Source: Streptomyces sp. Ncost-T10-10d (lineage in GTDB: Bacteria > Actinomycetota > Actinomycetes > Streptomycetales > Streptomycetaceae). From it: a stretch of 64,000 nt of DNA. Each line of letters starts with the position of its first letter. The first letter of the stretch is position 1. Below the pieces are notes generated by a model that was not told the origin of the DNA, did no database searches, and was given only the letters and a program-made list of their open reading frames with translations. Shown piece after piece: positions 31,140 through 39,039 of the stretch. The position numbers and the translations under genes were made by a program. The stretch lies in assembly GCF_900091955.1 (NCBI RefSeq), contig NZ_FMDF01000138.1, forward strand, positions 62,001 to 126,000, in the 5' to 3' direction.

Positions 31140-33248
31140 TCAGGGGCGCCAGAGCCACGGCAGGGCGTCGACCCCCAGCGCCACCACCGTCGGCCGCCCG
31201 TCCCTGCCGACATGCAGCGCGGGCCCGTCCAGCGCCACCGACCCCCGCTTCCGTACGGAGAGCCGCTCGGACGTACGGAGCTGGATCCGGCCCTTCTCGG
31301 TGCGGCCGAGCAGCACCGGGGCGTGCGGCGACCCGGCGGCGTACACCGGCCCGTACCCGTCGAAGCCCGGCCGGTCCTTGACCAGTCGCCCGTATCCGTC
31401 GATGCCGGTCTCGTCAGCCGCCTCCCCGGTCATGACGGTCGTCAGGCGGGCCTGCGCCGCCGCGCGGTAGAACAGCTCGACGGTCCCGTCCGCACCGGGC
31501 AGCGCGGCCGGGCCGTCCCCCGGCACCGGTACCCCGCTGATCTGTGTGCGTGCGGTGACCTCATCCCCGGGCGTGTCCTGCGTCCAGTGATGCACCGCGT
31601 AACGGCCCGCTGCGAAGACATGGACACACCCCGTGTCGTCCACCACGGCGGTCAGCCCGTCCTGGACCTCGCCCCCGCCCGTGTCCCGCCACCCGCTCCA
31701 CCGGCCGTCCGTGTCCCGTACCCGCGTACTGAGGCCCTTCTCCGCGTTCCGTACGAAGAGATGGACGCGCCCGTCGGGGGCGGCGACCGCGACCGGGACG
31801 CCGATCCGACGCCCGGCGTCATGGGCGCGCTCCGGGTTCCCCAGGCCCTGCCAGGCACGGAAACCGCCGCCCGGAGAGCGCTGCTCCAGGGCGACGATCT
31901 CGCGCTCGTTGTCCGCCCCGTGCCCGCTGAGCGCCGCGAACCGCAGACCGAAGAGCAACTGCCGCCCGTCCGGCAGGGTCGCGCTGCCCAGGATCGGGGC
32001 GAGCGGGCCGCCGCCGAGGTCGTCCGGCGTGTCCCACACCCCGCTGTCCGGCGCGCTCTCGCGCCAGCGCACCGCCCTCAGCCCCAGCACCCCGTACGCG
32101 ACGAGCCTGCCGTCCGCTTCGGCGCCGACGGCGGGCCGGGGTCCCGGGTAGCGATAGTGGGTGGACCGTACCCAGCCCTTGCGGTTGGTGAGCGGTCGGT
32201 TGCCGCCCACGCCGTAGTCCCCGCAGCCCGCGGGGTTGCCGCAGCGCCAGTCGATCGAACCCCCGTACGGCACCAGGTGCGAGGCCTTCTCCGCCAGCAC
32301 GGCGGGCGGCAGATTCTTCGGCCAGTGCCGGTTGTAGTAGCCGCGGAACGCCGTGGTGGCGAAGCTCGGCACCCCGCCACCGTCCTCGGTGGCCCGCGCC
32401 ACCCACCGGATCAGCGCCGTCCAGGTGAACAGCGCGGTCGCGGTGTGGTCGGGGTGGTCGGAGTAGCCCTGCTGCTCGCTGTCCCGGCGGCGGACGACTT
32501 CGCTGCTGTGCTGGATGTCGGGGTCCGGGTCCATGGTGTGCACGGCGGTCGGCCGGAACCGGTCGAACAGCCCGACCAGGACATCGATCAGCCCGTCGTA
32601 GGTGTACGAACCCACCCGCTGCAACGGGGAGCCGTCGGCGACGACGGTCGGCAGGACGAGCCTCCTGTCCTGCCAGAGGCTGGGCAGCCCGAGACGCCCG
32701 TACGAGGTGTGCATGGCCGTGTTGATGAAGATCAGCTGCACCTCGCGGCCGCCGTTGCTGAGGCTGTTGATCTCGGCGCGGTGGTTGCCGTGCAGGCCGA
32801 TGACGGACTTCTGCCAGTCCGTGAACCTGCCCAGGCCCAGCAGCGTCGCGTACGCCTGCCGGAGCCCCTGATGGCGGGAGGAGGAGTACGCGGCCTTGTC
32901 GGGGGCGGGCTGCGGGCGGCCGGGCGCACGGTTGATGCCGGTGGCCTCGCCCGCCGTCAGATAGACACAGACCAGCGGCGTTCCGGTGTCGAGGGCCTGC
33001 TGCGTGTCCGGGTTCATGAAGTACAGGTCGTCGTCCGGGTGGGCGAGGATCTGCATCATCAGGGCCCGGTGCGAGGTGCTGATCGGCAGGCCGGGCGTCG
33101 GGTCCGCGGTGGGATTGCGGCGGCGTGGCGGCGAAGGCGCGGTGCAGGCGCTGAGGGCTGCCGGGCTCATTGCGACGGCCGCCGCCGTCAGCAGAGTGCG
33201 CCGCGGCACTCCTGTGCGAGATGCGCGCAACGCAGGTCGATCCGTCAC
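31140..33248 (-). CDS. Secreted PIG-L (LmbE-like) deacetylase with C-terminal beta-propeller-like domain
   Basis: A 702-residue exported protein. The N terminus has a twin-arginine motif (VPRRTLLTAAA, R16-R17) and a lipobox (ALSAC, Cys35), so it is probably a Tat lipoprotein. The PIG-L domain carries the zinc motif LAHPDDDLYF (residues 69-78) and SDHPDHTA (264-271), as in N-acetylglucosaminyl deacetylases. The last roughly 350 residues contain repeated strand motifs (DGRVHLFVRN, DGTVELFYRA, DTGCVHVFAA) suggesting a lectin-like propeller that would bring the enzyme to glycans. GTG start with GGAG six bases upstream. First gene of the accessory segment. Confidence 0.85.
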   Translation of the reverse strand: MTDRPALRASRTGVPRRTLLTAAAVAMSPAALSACTAPSPPRRRNPTADPTPGLPISTSHRALMMQILAHPDDDLYFMNPDTQQALDTGTPLVCVYLTAGEATGINRAPGRPQPAPDKAAYSSSRHQGLRQAYATLLGLGRFTDWQKSVIGLHGNHRAEINSLSNGGREVQLIFINTAMHTSYGRLGLPSLWQDRRLVLPTVVADGSPLQRVGSYTYDGLIDVLVGLFDRFRPTAVHTMDPDPDIQHSSEVVRRRDSEQQGYSDHPDHTATALFTWTALIRWVARATEDGGGVPSFATTAFRGYYNRHWPKNLPPAVLAEKASHLVPYGGSIDWRCGNPAGCGDYGVGGNRPLTNRKGWVRSTHYRYPGPRPAVGAEADGRLVAYGVLGLRAVRWRESAPDSGVWDTPDDLGGGPLAPILGSATLPDGRQLLFGLRFAALSGHGADNEREIVALEQRSPGGGFRAWQGLGNPERAHDAGRRIGVPVAVAAPDGRVHLFVRNAEKGLSTRVRDTDGRWSGWRDTGGGEVQDGLTAVVDDTGCVHVFAAGRYAVHHWTQDTPGDEVTARTQISGVPVPGDGPAALPGADGTVELFYRAAAQARLTTVMTGEAADETGIDGYGRLVKDRPGFDGYGPVYAAGSPHAPVLLGRTEKGRIQLRTSERLSVRKRGSVALDGPALHVGRDGRPTVVALGVDALPWLWRP

Positions 33249-33419
33249 ACCGTGCTCCGTCCACTTCCCCCGCAGCGGGCGGCGGTGCGGCCCTGTGCTG
33301 CGTACCGAATGCGTGCAGACGGCGGCGGGGGCCGGCCGCTGCTGCGGGGGGATAGACGGAGATTCCCAGGGGTGGGTTGCCTGGGTTTCTACGGGTGTGG
33401 GCCGAAGGGCCCGGACGGC

Positions 33420-33878
33420 CTAGCGTGTGGGCGTGCGCACCATGAACACGTCGATCGGGTCCTGTCGTTCCTCGGTGAACCCGTGCCGTTCGTAGAGCGC
33501 GCGGGCGGCGCTGCCCTGCAGCACGTCCAGGCGGACGGCCATGCCCTCCTCATCGGCCCGCGCGAGCAGCGAGCGCAGCACGGCGGTGCCGATGCCACGG
33601 CCCTGGAGGGTGGGGGAGAGGTAGAAGTTCTCCAGCCACAGCCCGTCCTCGACCGGCCGCAGGGTGACGCAGCCCGCGAACTCGCCGTCCGCGACGACGA
33701 CCGAGGTGTGCTCCGGTGCGTAGACGTCCCGCAGCCGCTGCCGTACGCGGTGCTCGTCGTAGCGCCCGAGTCGCTCCAGGTCGGGGCGCATCACGGTGGC
33801 CCTCAGCTCGGCAATCGCCTCGATGTCCTTGAGCCGGGCGGGGCGCAGGGCCCAGGCCGCGGTGGTACGTGCGGGCAT
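33420..33878 (-). CDS. GNAT-family N-acetyltransferase
   Basis: A 152-residue GNAT protein: ALRPARLKDIEAIAELR, the strand WLENFYLSPTLQGRGIGTAVLRSLL with the acetyl-CoA pyrophosphate loop (Q/RGxGxG/A), and ARALYERHGFTEE. The substrate is unknown. It stands alone, upstream of and co-oriented with the deacetylase gene, separated from it by 171 bases. Confidence 0.9.
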   Translation of the reverse strand: MPARTTAAWALRPARLKDIEAIAELRATVMRPDLERLGRYDEHRVRQRLRDVYAPEHTSVVVADGEFAGCVTLRPVEDGLWLENFYLSPTLQGRGIGTAVLRSLLARADEEGMAVRLDVLQGSAARALYERHGFTEERQDPIDVFMVRTPTR

Positions 33879-33983
33879 GGCCGGAGTCTGTCAGAGGCTG
33901 AACGCTGGGGCCGATTCGGGGCACTGACCGGGCAGGCTCAGGATCTGCGGAGAAGTCCCTCGGGGCCCGGTCAGCCAGCGAAG

Positions 33984-34313
33984 GTGCAGCTCGCGGTCCT
34001 GGATGCCGGGGCCAAGGACCTGCGGGCCCGGCTGGGGCACAGGGACATGGCACTGCTGGGGTCGGTGGTCCGCCTGCACCGTGAGCTTCCGTACGGGCCC
34101 GGCGCGGTCACCGTCGCCGGGTACTTCGACGACCGGGACGGCCGCAGGGCGCGCAGGGTCAGGATGTCCCTGGACGAGCGCGACTACGGCAAGGCGGCCG
34201 AGGCCCACCGCCGGGGTGACGAGGTCATAGTGCGGGGTGACGTCACGGCCCAGAGCGGGGTCGCCGGGATGGAGAACATCGTTTCGTTCACGGTGCACCA
34301 TGTGTCCGAGTGA
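33984..34313 (+). CDS. Small hypothetical protein or 3' remnant (possible OB-like C-terminal domain)
   Basis: A 109-residue open frame (from GTG 33984) with sensible composition: LPYGPGAVTVAGYFDD, RRVRMSLDERDYGKAAEAHRRGDEVIVRGDV, ENIVSFTVHHV. Alternating strands and a DYxxAxxAHxxGxxVxVxG pattern look like the C-terminal domain of larger actinobacterial hypothetical proteins, so this may be the end of a truncated gene. The Shine-Dalgarno is weak. It precedes the toxin-antitoxin-like pair by 144 bases. Confidence 0.4.
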   Translation: MQLAVLDAGAKDLRARLGHRDMALLGSVVRLHRELPYGPGAVTVAGYFDDRDGRRARRVRMSLDERDYGKAAEAHRRGDEVIVRGDVTAQSGVAGMENIVSFTVHHVSE

Positions 34314-34457
34314 GACGGCGGGCTCGTTCCGTTCCTGTTGTCCGACCTCGCCCGTACGCTGGACCGACAGGGGGGATCCTCACCGCCCGGGAGCTCCGAG
34401 GATGTCGATGCGGGCGTGCGGCTCTAGGGTGGCGACGAGGACCAGAGGGGACCGACC

Positions 34458-34919
34458 ATGGCAACCGTGCACGACGTAGCCGCGTACATCCTGCTGAAGG
34501 CCGCACCGATGTCGGCCATGAAGCTGCAGAAACTCTGCTATTTCTCCTACGGCTATCACCTGGCCTGGGAGGACCGCCCGCTGTTTGCCGAGCGTTTCGA
34601 GGCGTGGGCCAACGGGCCGGTCGCGCCGGAGCTGTACAGCAAGCACCGCGGCCGCTTCGAGCTGAAGCGCGGGGACATCGAGGGTGATCCGGCCGAGCTG
34701 GACAACCAGGAGAAGGAATCGGTCGACATCGTGCTGGAGAACATGCGCGTGTACTCCGCGCATGAGCTGTCCGAGATGACGCATCGGACCGGCCCGTGGG
34801 TCGAGGCCCGCGGCCGGGCCCAGGCGCCGGATCTGGAGCGGAGCAACGAGACGTTGCTCGATGAGGACATCGCCGACTTCTTCGGTGCGCTGGCCGAGCA
34901 CGAGGAGCACAACGACTGA
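34458..34919 (+). CDS. Panacea-domain (DUF4065, SocA-like) putative antitoxin
   Basis: A 153-residue protein with the Panacea/DUF4065 signature: TVHDVAAYILLKAAPMSAMKLQKLCYFSYGYHLAW, then ERFEAWANGPVAPELYSKHRG, and a late TGPWVEARGRAQ. Panacea proteins neutralise many unrelated toxins and include phage-encoded GepA and the antitoxin SocA. AGAGGGG precedes the ATG. Its stop overlaps the next start (TGATG), the arrangement expected of an antitoxin-toxin pair. Assignment as antitoxin rests on domain and context. Confidence 0.85.
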   Translation: MATVHDVAAYILLKAAPMSAMKLQKLCYFSYGYHLAWEDRPLFAERFEAWANGPVAPELYSKHRGRFELKRGDIEGDPAELDNQEKESVDIVLENMRVYSAHELSEMTHRTGPWVEARGRAQAPDLERSNETLLDEDIADFFGALAEHEEHND

Positions 34920-35388
34920 TGCCCAAGGGGGGGGGGCCAAGAAGAAATTGGCGCTCCCGCCCAGCGGGGCGGCGCGAGAGAAGCGGATCGGTGGTGTCCG
35001 GTTACTTCTGTCGGGCGCGGCCACTTCGGACGACCGGGTGTGCTGGCGGTTCAGCCACGTCGACCACGGCGGTCCCTGGGGATTCGACCGGATGGATTCG
35101 GCCACGTTGTGTGAGGTGCTGGCCAAGCTTCGGGACTGCGAGACGATGACTCTCAACGAGTTACGCAGGACTGGTGACTTCTTCAAGGAGTACGAACTGC
35201 CCGGCGGCCTGTGCAAGGAGGCCGTGGCGCGGCTGGCTGCCATCGGCTTCGATGACGCGTCGAAGATCCAGCGTCTGCGGTTCACCGGCACCCAGCGGTT
35301 ATACGGATTTCTGACCGGCAACATCTTCCACGTGTTGTGGTGGGATCCGCTCCACGAGGTGTATCCGTCGAACCTCAAGCACACCTGA
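34919..35388 (+). pseudogene. Putative toxin partner of the Panacea antitoxin, frame broken at a G10 run
   Basis: An ATG overlaps the antitoxin stop and reads MPKGGG into a run of ten G (34927-34936). A long conserved-looking frame then continues one register away: KKKLALPPSGAAREKR, RVCWRFSHVDHGGPWGFDRMD, RLRFTGTQRLYGFLTGN and FHVLWWDPLHEVYPSNLKHT, ending at 35388. Eleven G would join the two into a 156-residue protein; as given, translation from the ATG goes out of frame. No alternative start exists after the run before conserved sequence. I do not recognise the toxin family. The WWDPxHxVYP ending is common in proteins partnered with antitoxins. Causes could be a sequencing indel, true inactivation, or phase variation. 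Confidence 0.65.
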
Positions 35389-35401
35389 CCGTGCCGTCCG
35401 T

Positions 35402-35806
35402 CCACCGGACGACGTGGTCTTCTCTGCGGGCACCCCTTGTTCACGGCCGTCGGCCGTCTCAGCGCTCAGCTATGCCGTGCAGGCGTACCGATTCACCGTC
35501 AACGTCCGCAAGACCCGGATCGTGCCGCCGGGTGCCCGCCGGTCGGTGCTCGGTATTCTGGTCGACGGTGACACTCTGCGCCTCACTCCCGACTTCAAGT
35601 CACGGGTCCTCGGCCACCTGTACGGCATCGAGAAGTTCGGGCTCCGTGCCCACCAGCAACACCGCGACTTCGCGTCCCTCGCGGGCCTGGTGCACCACGT
35701 CGATGGCCTCATCGCCTACGCGCTCGGCACGGAGTCCGCGTGGGCCGAGCCGGTGCGGGAGCGGTGGCGGTCGATCCTGGACACACAGGGCCGGCCACTC
35801 GGCTGA
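35402..35806 (+). pseudogene. C-terminal remnant of a reverse transcriptase (retron-like)
   Basis: The frame reads PPDDVVFSAG, then after 28 residues FTVNVRKTRIVPPGARRSVLGILVDG and LRAHQQHRDFASLAGLVHHVDGLIAYALG. This matches the end of bacterial retron-type reverse transcriptases: catalytic motif C (Y/F-x-DD), the N-x-KT motif D, the v-x-G strand, and the small C-terminal helices. The Tyr-Ala before the Asp pair is replaced by Pro-Pro and everything upstream of motif C is missing; the toxin frame ends only 14 bases earlier. It is a truncated relic of a retron, DRT or group II element; which one cannot be decided. Confidence 0.7.
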
Positions 35807-35883
35807 GAGCGGTACCGCAGTGCGGCGTCAGCCCTTTGTCGTCGAGGGCGGAGTACCCCAGTGGCAGAGCGGGCCCTCACCGC

Positions 35884-35918
35884 GTCGCCTCCCAGGGCAG
35901 GGCTCCCTGGGAGGCGAC
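35884..35918 (-). terminator. Terminator of the amidase-lipoprotein unit
   Basis: Perfect 14-bp arms (GTCGCCTCCCAGGG and CCCTGGGAGGCGAC) around a seven-base loop, 20 bases downstream of the lipoprotein stop on the minus strand. Confidence 0.85.
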
Positions 35919-35937
35919 TCCGGCGCATCCGGTACGG

Positions 35938-36375
35938 CTACTCCGTCGACGATGTCGACTTGCCGGATGGAGCCGGCCTGTCAGTGAAGACGGTCAGGTG
36001 CCACGTGCCGTGCACTCTCACCACGCTGAAGGAGTCCTGCGTTGTCCTGCCGGACTTCTCCTTCGCTGTCAGCTTTGCCGATCCGGCATCTGGCCCCATG
36101 TCGAGGTCGATCTGAACTTCCGTGATCGAGAGTCCTCGACCGCCCTTGTCGGCGAGGATCCGACCGGCTTCCCGGCGGGCCCGGGAGTCGTCAGGAACGC
36201 CACCTACTTCGATCAGGTGATCCGCATCGCGTGAATTCAAAGCATCCACGTAGGACTCGACCGCGTTGCGGGCGCCTTTCTTGGCCTCTTCGATGCTGTC
36301 TGAACCGTTACTGGAGCCACACGCGGACAAAAGCAGTGCTGCCGATATCGCGGTGACGAGCTGCCGTCGCTGCAT
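35938..36375 (-). CDS. Small secreted lipoprotein
   Basis: A 145-residue protein with a lipoprotein signal (MQRRQLVTAISAALLLSAC, Cys19) and a mature domain (ARNAVESYVDALNSRDADHLIEVGG... SFSVVRVHGTWHLTVF) resembling NTF2-like/DUF4878 secreted domains. The ATG at 36375 has GGGGAGGAA upstream. It follows the amidase gene by 44 nt on the same strand, so the two are probably co-expressed. Function unknown. Confidence 0.8.
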   Translation of the reverse strand: MQRRQLVTAISAALLLSACGSSNGSDSIEEAKKGARNAVESYVDALNSRDADHLIEVGGVPDDSRARREAGRILADKGGRGLSITEVQIDLDMGPDAGSAKLTAKEKSGRTTQDSFSVVRVHGTWHLTVFTDRPAPSGKSTSSTE

Positions 36376-36419
36376 TGTTCCTCCCCGGAATGTCACGCGA
36401 GGCCCCCGTGGCGAACCTG

Positions 36420-37589
36420 TCATGTGCGGTGTGCGTACCACCAGGCACGCCCGTGATCGGCCACAAGCTTCTTCAGGCTCTTGTTGTGCGTGTTGGTGGT
36501 GTGGTACGTGAGGTACGGGACTCCGTTGTACTTCTTGGTGACGACCATGGTGTGGTTGATGTTCCCGTTACGGTCCCAGTCGGCCTGAAGAACGTCGGAA
36601 CTGGCGAGCTTGTACACGTTGTCGAGTGCCTTGGTCCGCTTCGAGTGCTTTATCGCGAACCAGTACCAATTCTCTGCCCCGGCCCAGGTGTAGCTCGTTC
36701 TGTCCACGAAAATGGTGTAGAACCATTTCTTGTTGTTCGACCGTTGTCCGGCATCGGTCGGCCCGACGATACCCCAGCCGCCGGCCTTCATTGCCTGCGA
36801 GACGAAGTTCGTGCAGTCGTTGCCGTATGTGCGGTAAGAGCCCTTGTTGGGGTTCTTCCAGTACTTATCGGCGTAGGCGACGATCTTTCCGTAGTCGTAC
36901 CCGGCCTGTAATTTCACATCCTTTGTGCTGCCGTCCGGCAGTTCGTCCGTGCCGGATGGTGTGTCCTTGGCGCCTTCTTCCTCGTCCGGTGTGCCGCCAC
37001 CCGTGTCTTCTGTCGCATCGGGTTCGGTCAACTGTGTACTGGGCGCGGGGCCTGATCCTGTGTCGGCCTTGTCCGAGGCAAGCAGCCACGTACCGTCGGC
37101 GGTTCGGTCGAACGTCACCGTGTGTGGGAGGGAGAACTCTTCGTACTCGGGTGCTCCCTCGGCGACTTCTGCGGCCGTGAACGGCATGTAGAGCCGGGTG
37201 TCCTCGGCGAGTTGGAGAGTGGCGGTGGCACCTTCCAGTGATGAGTCCGTGACGGTCACATCCACGACGGCCTTTGTGTAGCCGCCGTCCACCTGTTCGT
37301 ACCGTTTGCCCTTTGCTGCGAGCAGGGCGAATTCATCCGAGGTGCGATTCGCCATGGCCGGGGTGGCGGAAATGACCGACATTCTTGCCTGGGGAGGAGT
37401 GGTGGTGACCATACTTGCGCGTGCTTGAAGATATCCCCCTGCAAGCTGCGAAAGCCCGTCGACCTCACTCGCGGATAGTCCGACCGGCTGAGAGTCGTCC
37501 TGGGACGAGGCCGGGGCTGCTCCTAATATTCCACTCACAGCCGCAATGGTGATTGCGGCGACTATCCGTCTCCTGTAGGCGGTTCGCAT
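36420..37589 (-). CDS. Secreted amidase-domain (Amidase_6) protein
   Basis: A 389-residue protein: Sec-type signal peptide (residues 1 to about 29), an NTF2-like region, an acidic linker (TEDTGGGTPDEEEGAKD, about 192-210), then an Amidase_6-type papain-like domain with YGNDCTNFVSQAMKAGG (Cys259) and INHTMVV (His346). The family is thought to cleave amide bonds, often in cell walls, but substrates are mostly unknown. The ATG at 37589 is followed directly by the signal peptide and preceded by GGGGGAA. Codon use is less GC-biased than in neighbouring genes, which hints at acquisition. Confidence 0.85.
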   Translation of the reverse strand: MRTAYRRRIVAAITIAAVSGILGAAPASSQDDSQPVGLSASEVDGLSQLAGGYLQARASMVTTTPPQARMSVISATPAMANRTSDEFALLAAKGKRYEQVDGGYTKAVVDVTVTDSSLEGATATLQLAEDTRLYMPFTAAEVAEGAPEYEEFSLPHTVTFDRTADGTWLLASDKADTGSGPAPSTQLTEPDATEDTGGGTPDEEEGAKDTPSGTDELPDGSTKDVKLQAGYDYGKIVAYADKYWKNPNKGSYRTYGNDCTNFVSQAMKAGGWGIVGPTDAGQRSNNKKWFYTIFVDRTSYTWAGAENWYWFAIKHSKRTKALDNVYKLASSDVLQADWDRNGNINHTMVVTKKYNGVPYLTYHTTNTHNKSLKKLVADHGRAWWYAHRT

Positions 37590-37768
37590 GGAAGTTCCCC
37601 CTGATTTTGAACATGACTGGTCAGTGTCATTTGTATCTGTCACGCAAGAGTAAGTTCCTGTAGTGGCCGCTCATAGGCTGATTGTGATCACGGAATGGCT
37701 CATTCCTTGGGGAGTCTGAGCGATGAGATTTGGTGCCCGAGTCGATTGGGTCTTCCGCTCGGTGGACG

Positions 37769-38764
37769 TCAGGCCGCCCGGTGCGGGGCTGCCTGTTCGG
37801 CGCGGCACTCGCGGCAGTTTCCGGGGTCGGCGGCGCGGAAGGCGCGGTCGCAGGTGTCGCAGTTCTGGAGCGGGATGACGACGACCCTGCGGCGGGGCGG
37901 GGTGAGGTCCGCGGTGCCGGGGAGCGGGGGTGGCAGGAGTGTGGTGATCCGGCGACGGAGGAGCTTTGCCGGGTGCTTGAGGGGGACGGGGAGGTCGGTG
38001 GTGAGGGCGTGGCGGATGGTGTCGGGGTGGGCGTCGCGTTCGAGCCAGGTGGCGACGCCGGGGGTGAGGGCGGCGACATCGCCTTCGGAGAGCGTGAGCC
38101 CGGGTGCGTGGCGGCGGAGGTCGGCGAGAAGTGCGGCGGCCGTCCGGCGCAGTTCCTCGGTGGGCGCGTATGGCTGAGGAAGCGGTGGGGGCGGTGTCCT
38201 GGGCGCCGTGGGTGGCGGTACGGAGATGTACGCGGGCGGTGGTGCGGGTACCGGTGCCGGGGTGGTCGTTCGCTGTGGGGCGGGCGGCTGCGGGGCCTCG
38301 ACGGGCGGCGAGGGTGCCGGGGTGGCTGGAGCGGGCAAGGGCGAGGGCGGGGGTGGGGTGGGGAGCGGGGCTGTCGGTTTGCTGTGCCTGGTCTGGGGCC
38401 GGGGCGTTGGGGTGATGGGTGCGACCGTGCCGGGCTGGTTGTACGAGACGGTGCGGGTGATGATGCGGCCGTCGGCGAGGCGTACGCGGCTGCGGTGGAG
38501 GTAGCCGTGGGCTTCGAGTTCGCGCAGGGCGGCGGCGATGCGGGTCTCGCTCTCGGGGAAGCGTTCGGCGAGGCGCTTGATGCCGATCCTGGCTCCGGCG
38601 GGGAGCGACTGGATGTGGGCGGCGAGCCCGATCGCCGCGAGGGAGAGTCCGCGGTGCTGGGCGAGGTGGTTGCCGATGACGGTGAAGCCTGCGGCATGCC
38701 GGAAGTTGATGTGGATGACACCGGATGACGGTGTGGTGTCTCCGGGTACGGGGGCGGGGCGCAC
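37769..38764 (-). CDS. Helix-turn-helix protein with proline-rich linker and C-terminal CxxC pair; start unresolved
   Basis: The body begins INFRHAAGFTVIGNHLAQHRGLSLAAIGLAAHIQSLP, with a winged-helix region (IGIKRLAERFPESETRIAAALRELEAHGYLHRSRV) like replication or plasmid HTH proteins. A roughly 80-residue Pro/Ala linker follows, then a helical domain, and finally CDTCDRAF...CRECRAE, a possible zinc knuckle. The in-frame GTG at 38764 has no Shine-Dalgarno. The best-looking start, ATG 38793, lies in another frame (MDTPQITAPP); one extra base in the C/G runs near 38766 would join it to this frame. The frame is also open to 38890, through a strong hairpin. Confidence 0.7.
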   Translation of the reverse strand: MRPAPVPGDTTPSSGVIHINFRHAAGFTVIGNHLAQHRGLSLAAIGLAAHIQSLPAGARIGIKRLAERFPESETRIAAALRELEAHGYLHRSRVRLADGRIITRTVSYNQPGTVAPITPTPRPQTRHSKPTAPLPTPPPPSPLPAPATPAPSPPVEAPQPPAPQRTTTPAPVPAPPPAYISVPPPTAPRTPPPPLPQPYAPTEELRRTAAALLADLRRHAPGLTLSEGDVAALTPGVATWLERDAHPDTIRHALTTDLPVPLKHPAKLLRRRITTLLPPPLPGTADLTPPRRRVVVIPLQNCDTCDRAFRAADPGNCRECRAEQAAPHRAA

Positions 38765-38822
38765 GGGGGCGCGGTAATCTGCGGGGTATCCATCGGGAAG
38801 GTCTCTTCTTCCTCGGTGGTCA

Positions 38823-38859
38823 GGCCCCCGGTTGAGACTGTGAATCTCGGTCGGGGGCC
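38823..38859 (-). other. Stem-loop in the leader of the HTH gene
   Basis: Outer arms GGCCCCCG/CGGGGGCC and an inner GAGA/TCTC pair. It lies 30-66 bases upstream of ATG 38793 on the minus strand, so it would be in the 5' untranslated RNA; possible attenuation or regulatory structure. Confidence 0.5.
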
Positions 38860-39039
38860 GTCGCATGTCTGGAGTTGTCGCGGCGAGCATATGCCAGCCA
38901 ACCCGCGTGAAATCCAGCCCAGTTGCCCTGTGTCACCCGAGTGAGTGACGAGAGCGGGGCGGGGTCGGGTTTGGGTGGGGAGAGTAATTTCCCCAAGTCC
39001 TTTAAAGCTTTATGCGTCGCGGAAAACGAGGACGTGGCT

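Noticed and set aside
31212..33900. A very long plus-strand open frame antisense to the PIG-L and GNAT genes
   Set aside because: The minus strand encodes proteins with clear catalytic motifs; only the final segment after 33984, which is not antisense to them, was kept as a tentative small gene.
33984..34313. A minus-strand frame beginning MVHRERNDVLHPGD antisense to the small OB-like frame
   Set aside because: The plus-strand frame has a better strand/helix pattern and charge distribution; the minus frame is Pro/Gly/Val mirror sequence.
37627..38901. A 424-residue Pro/Ser/Thr-rich minus-strand frame overlapping the HTH gene
   Set aside because: Beyond its first ten residues (a possible displaced start of the HTH gene) it is a shifted reading of the HTH coding sequence.
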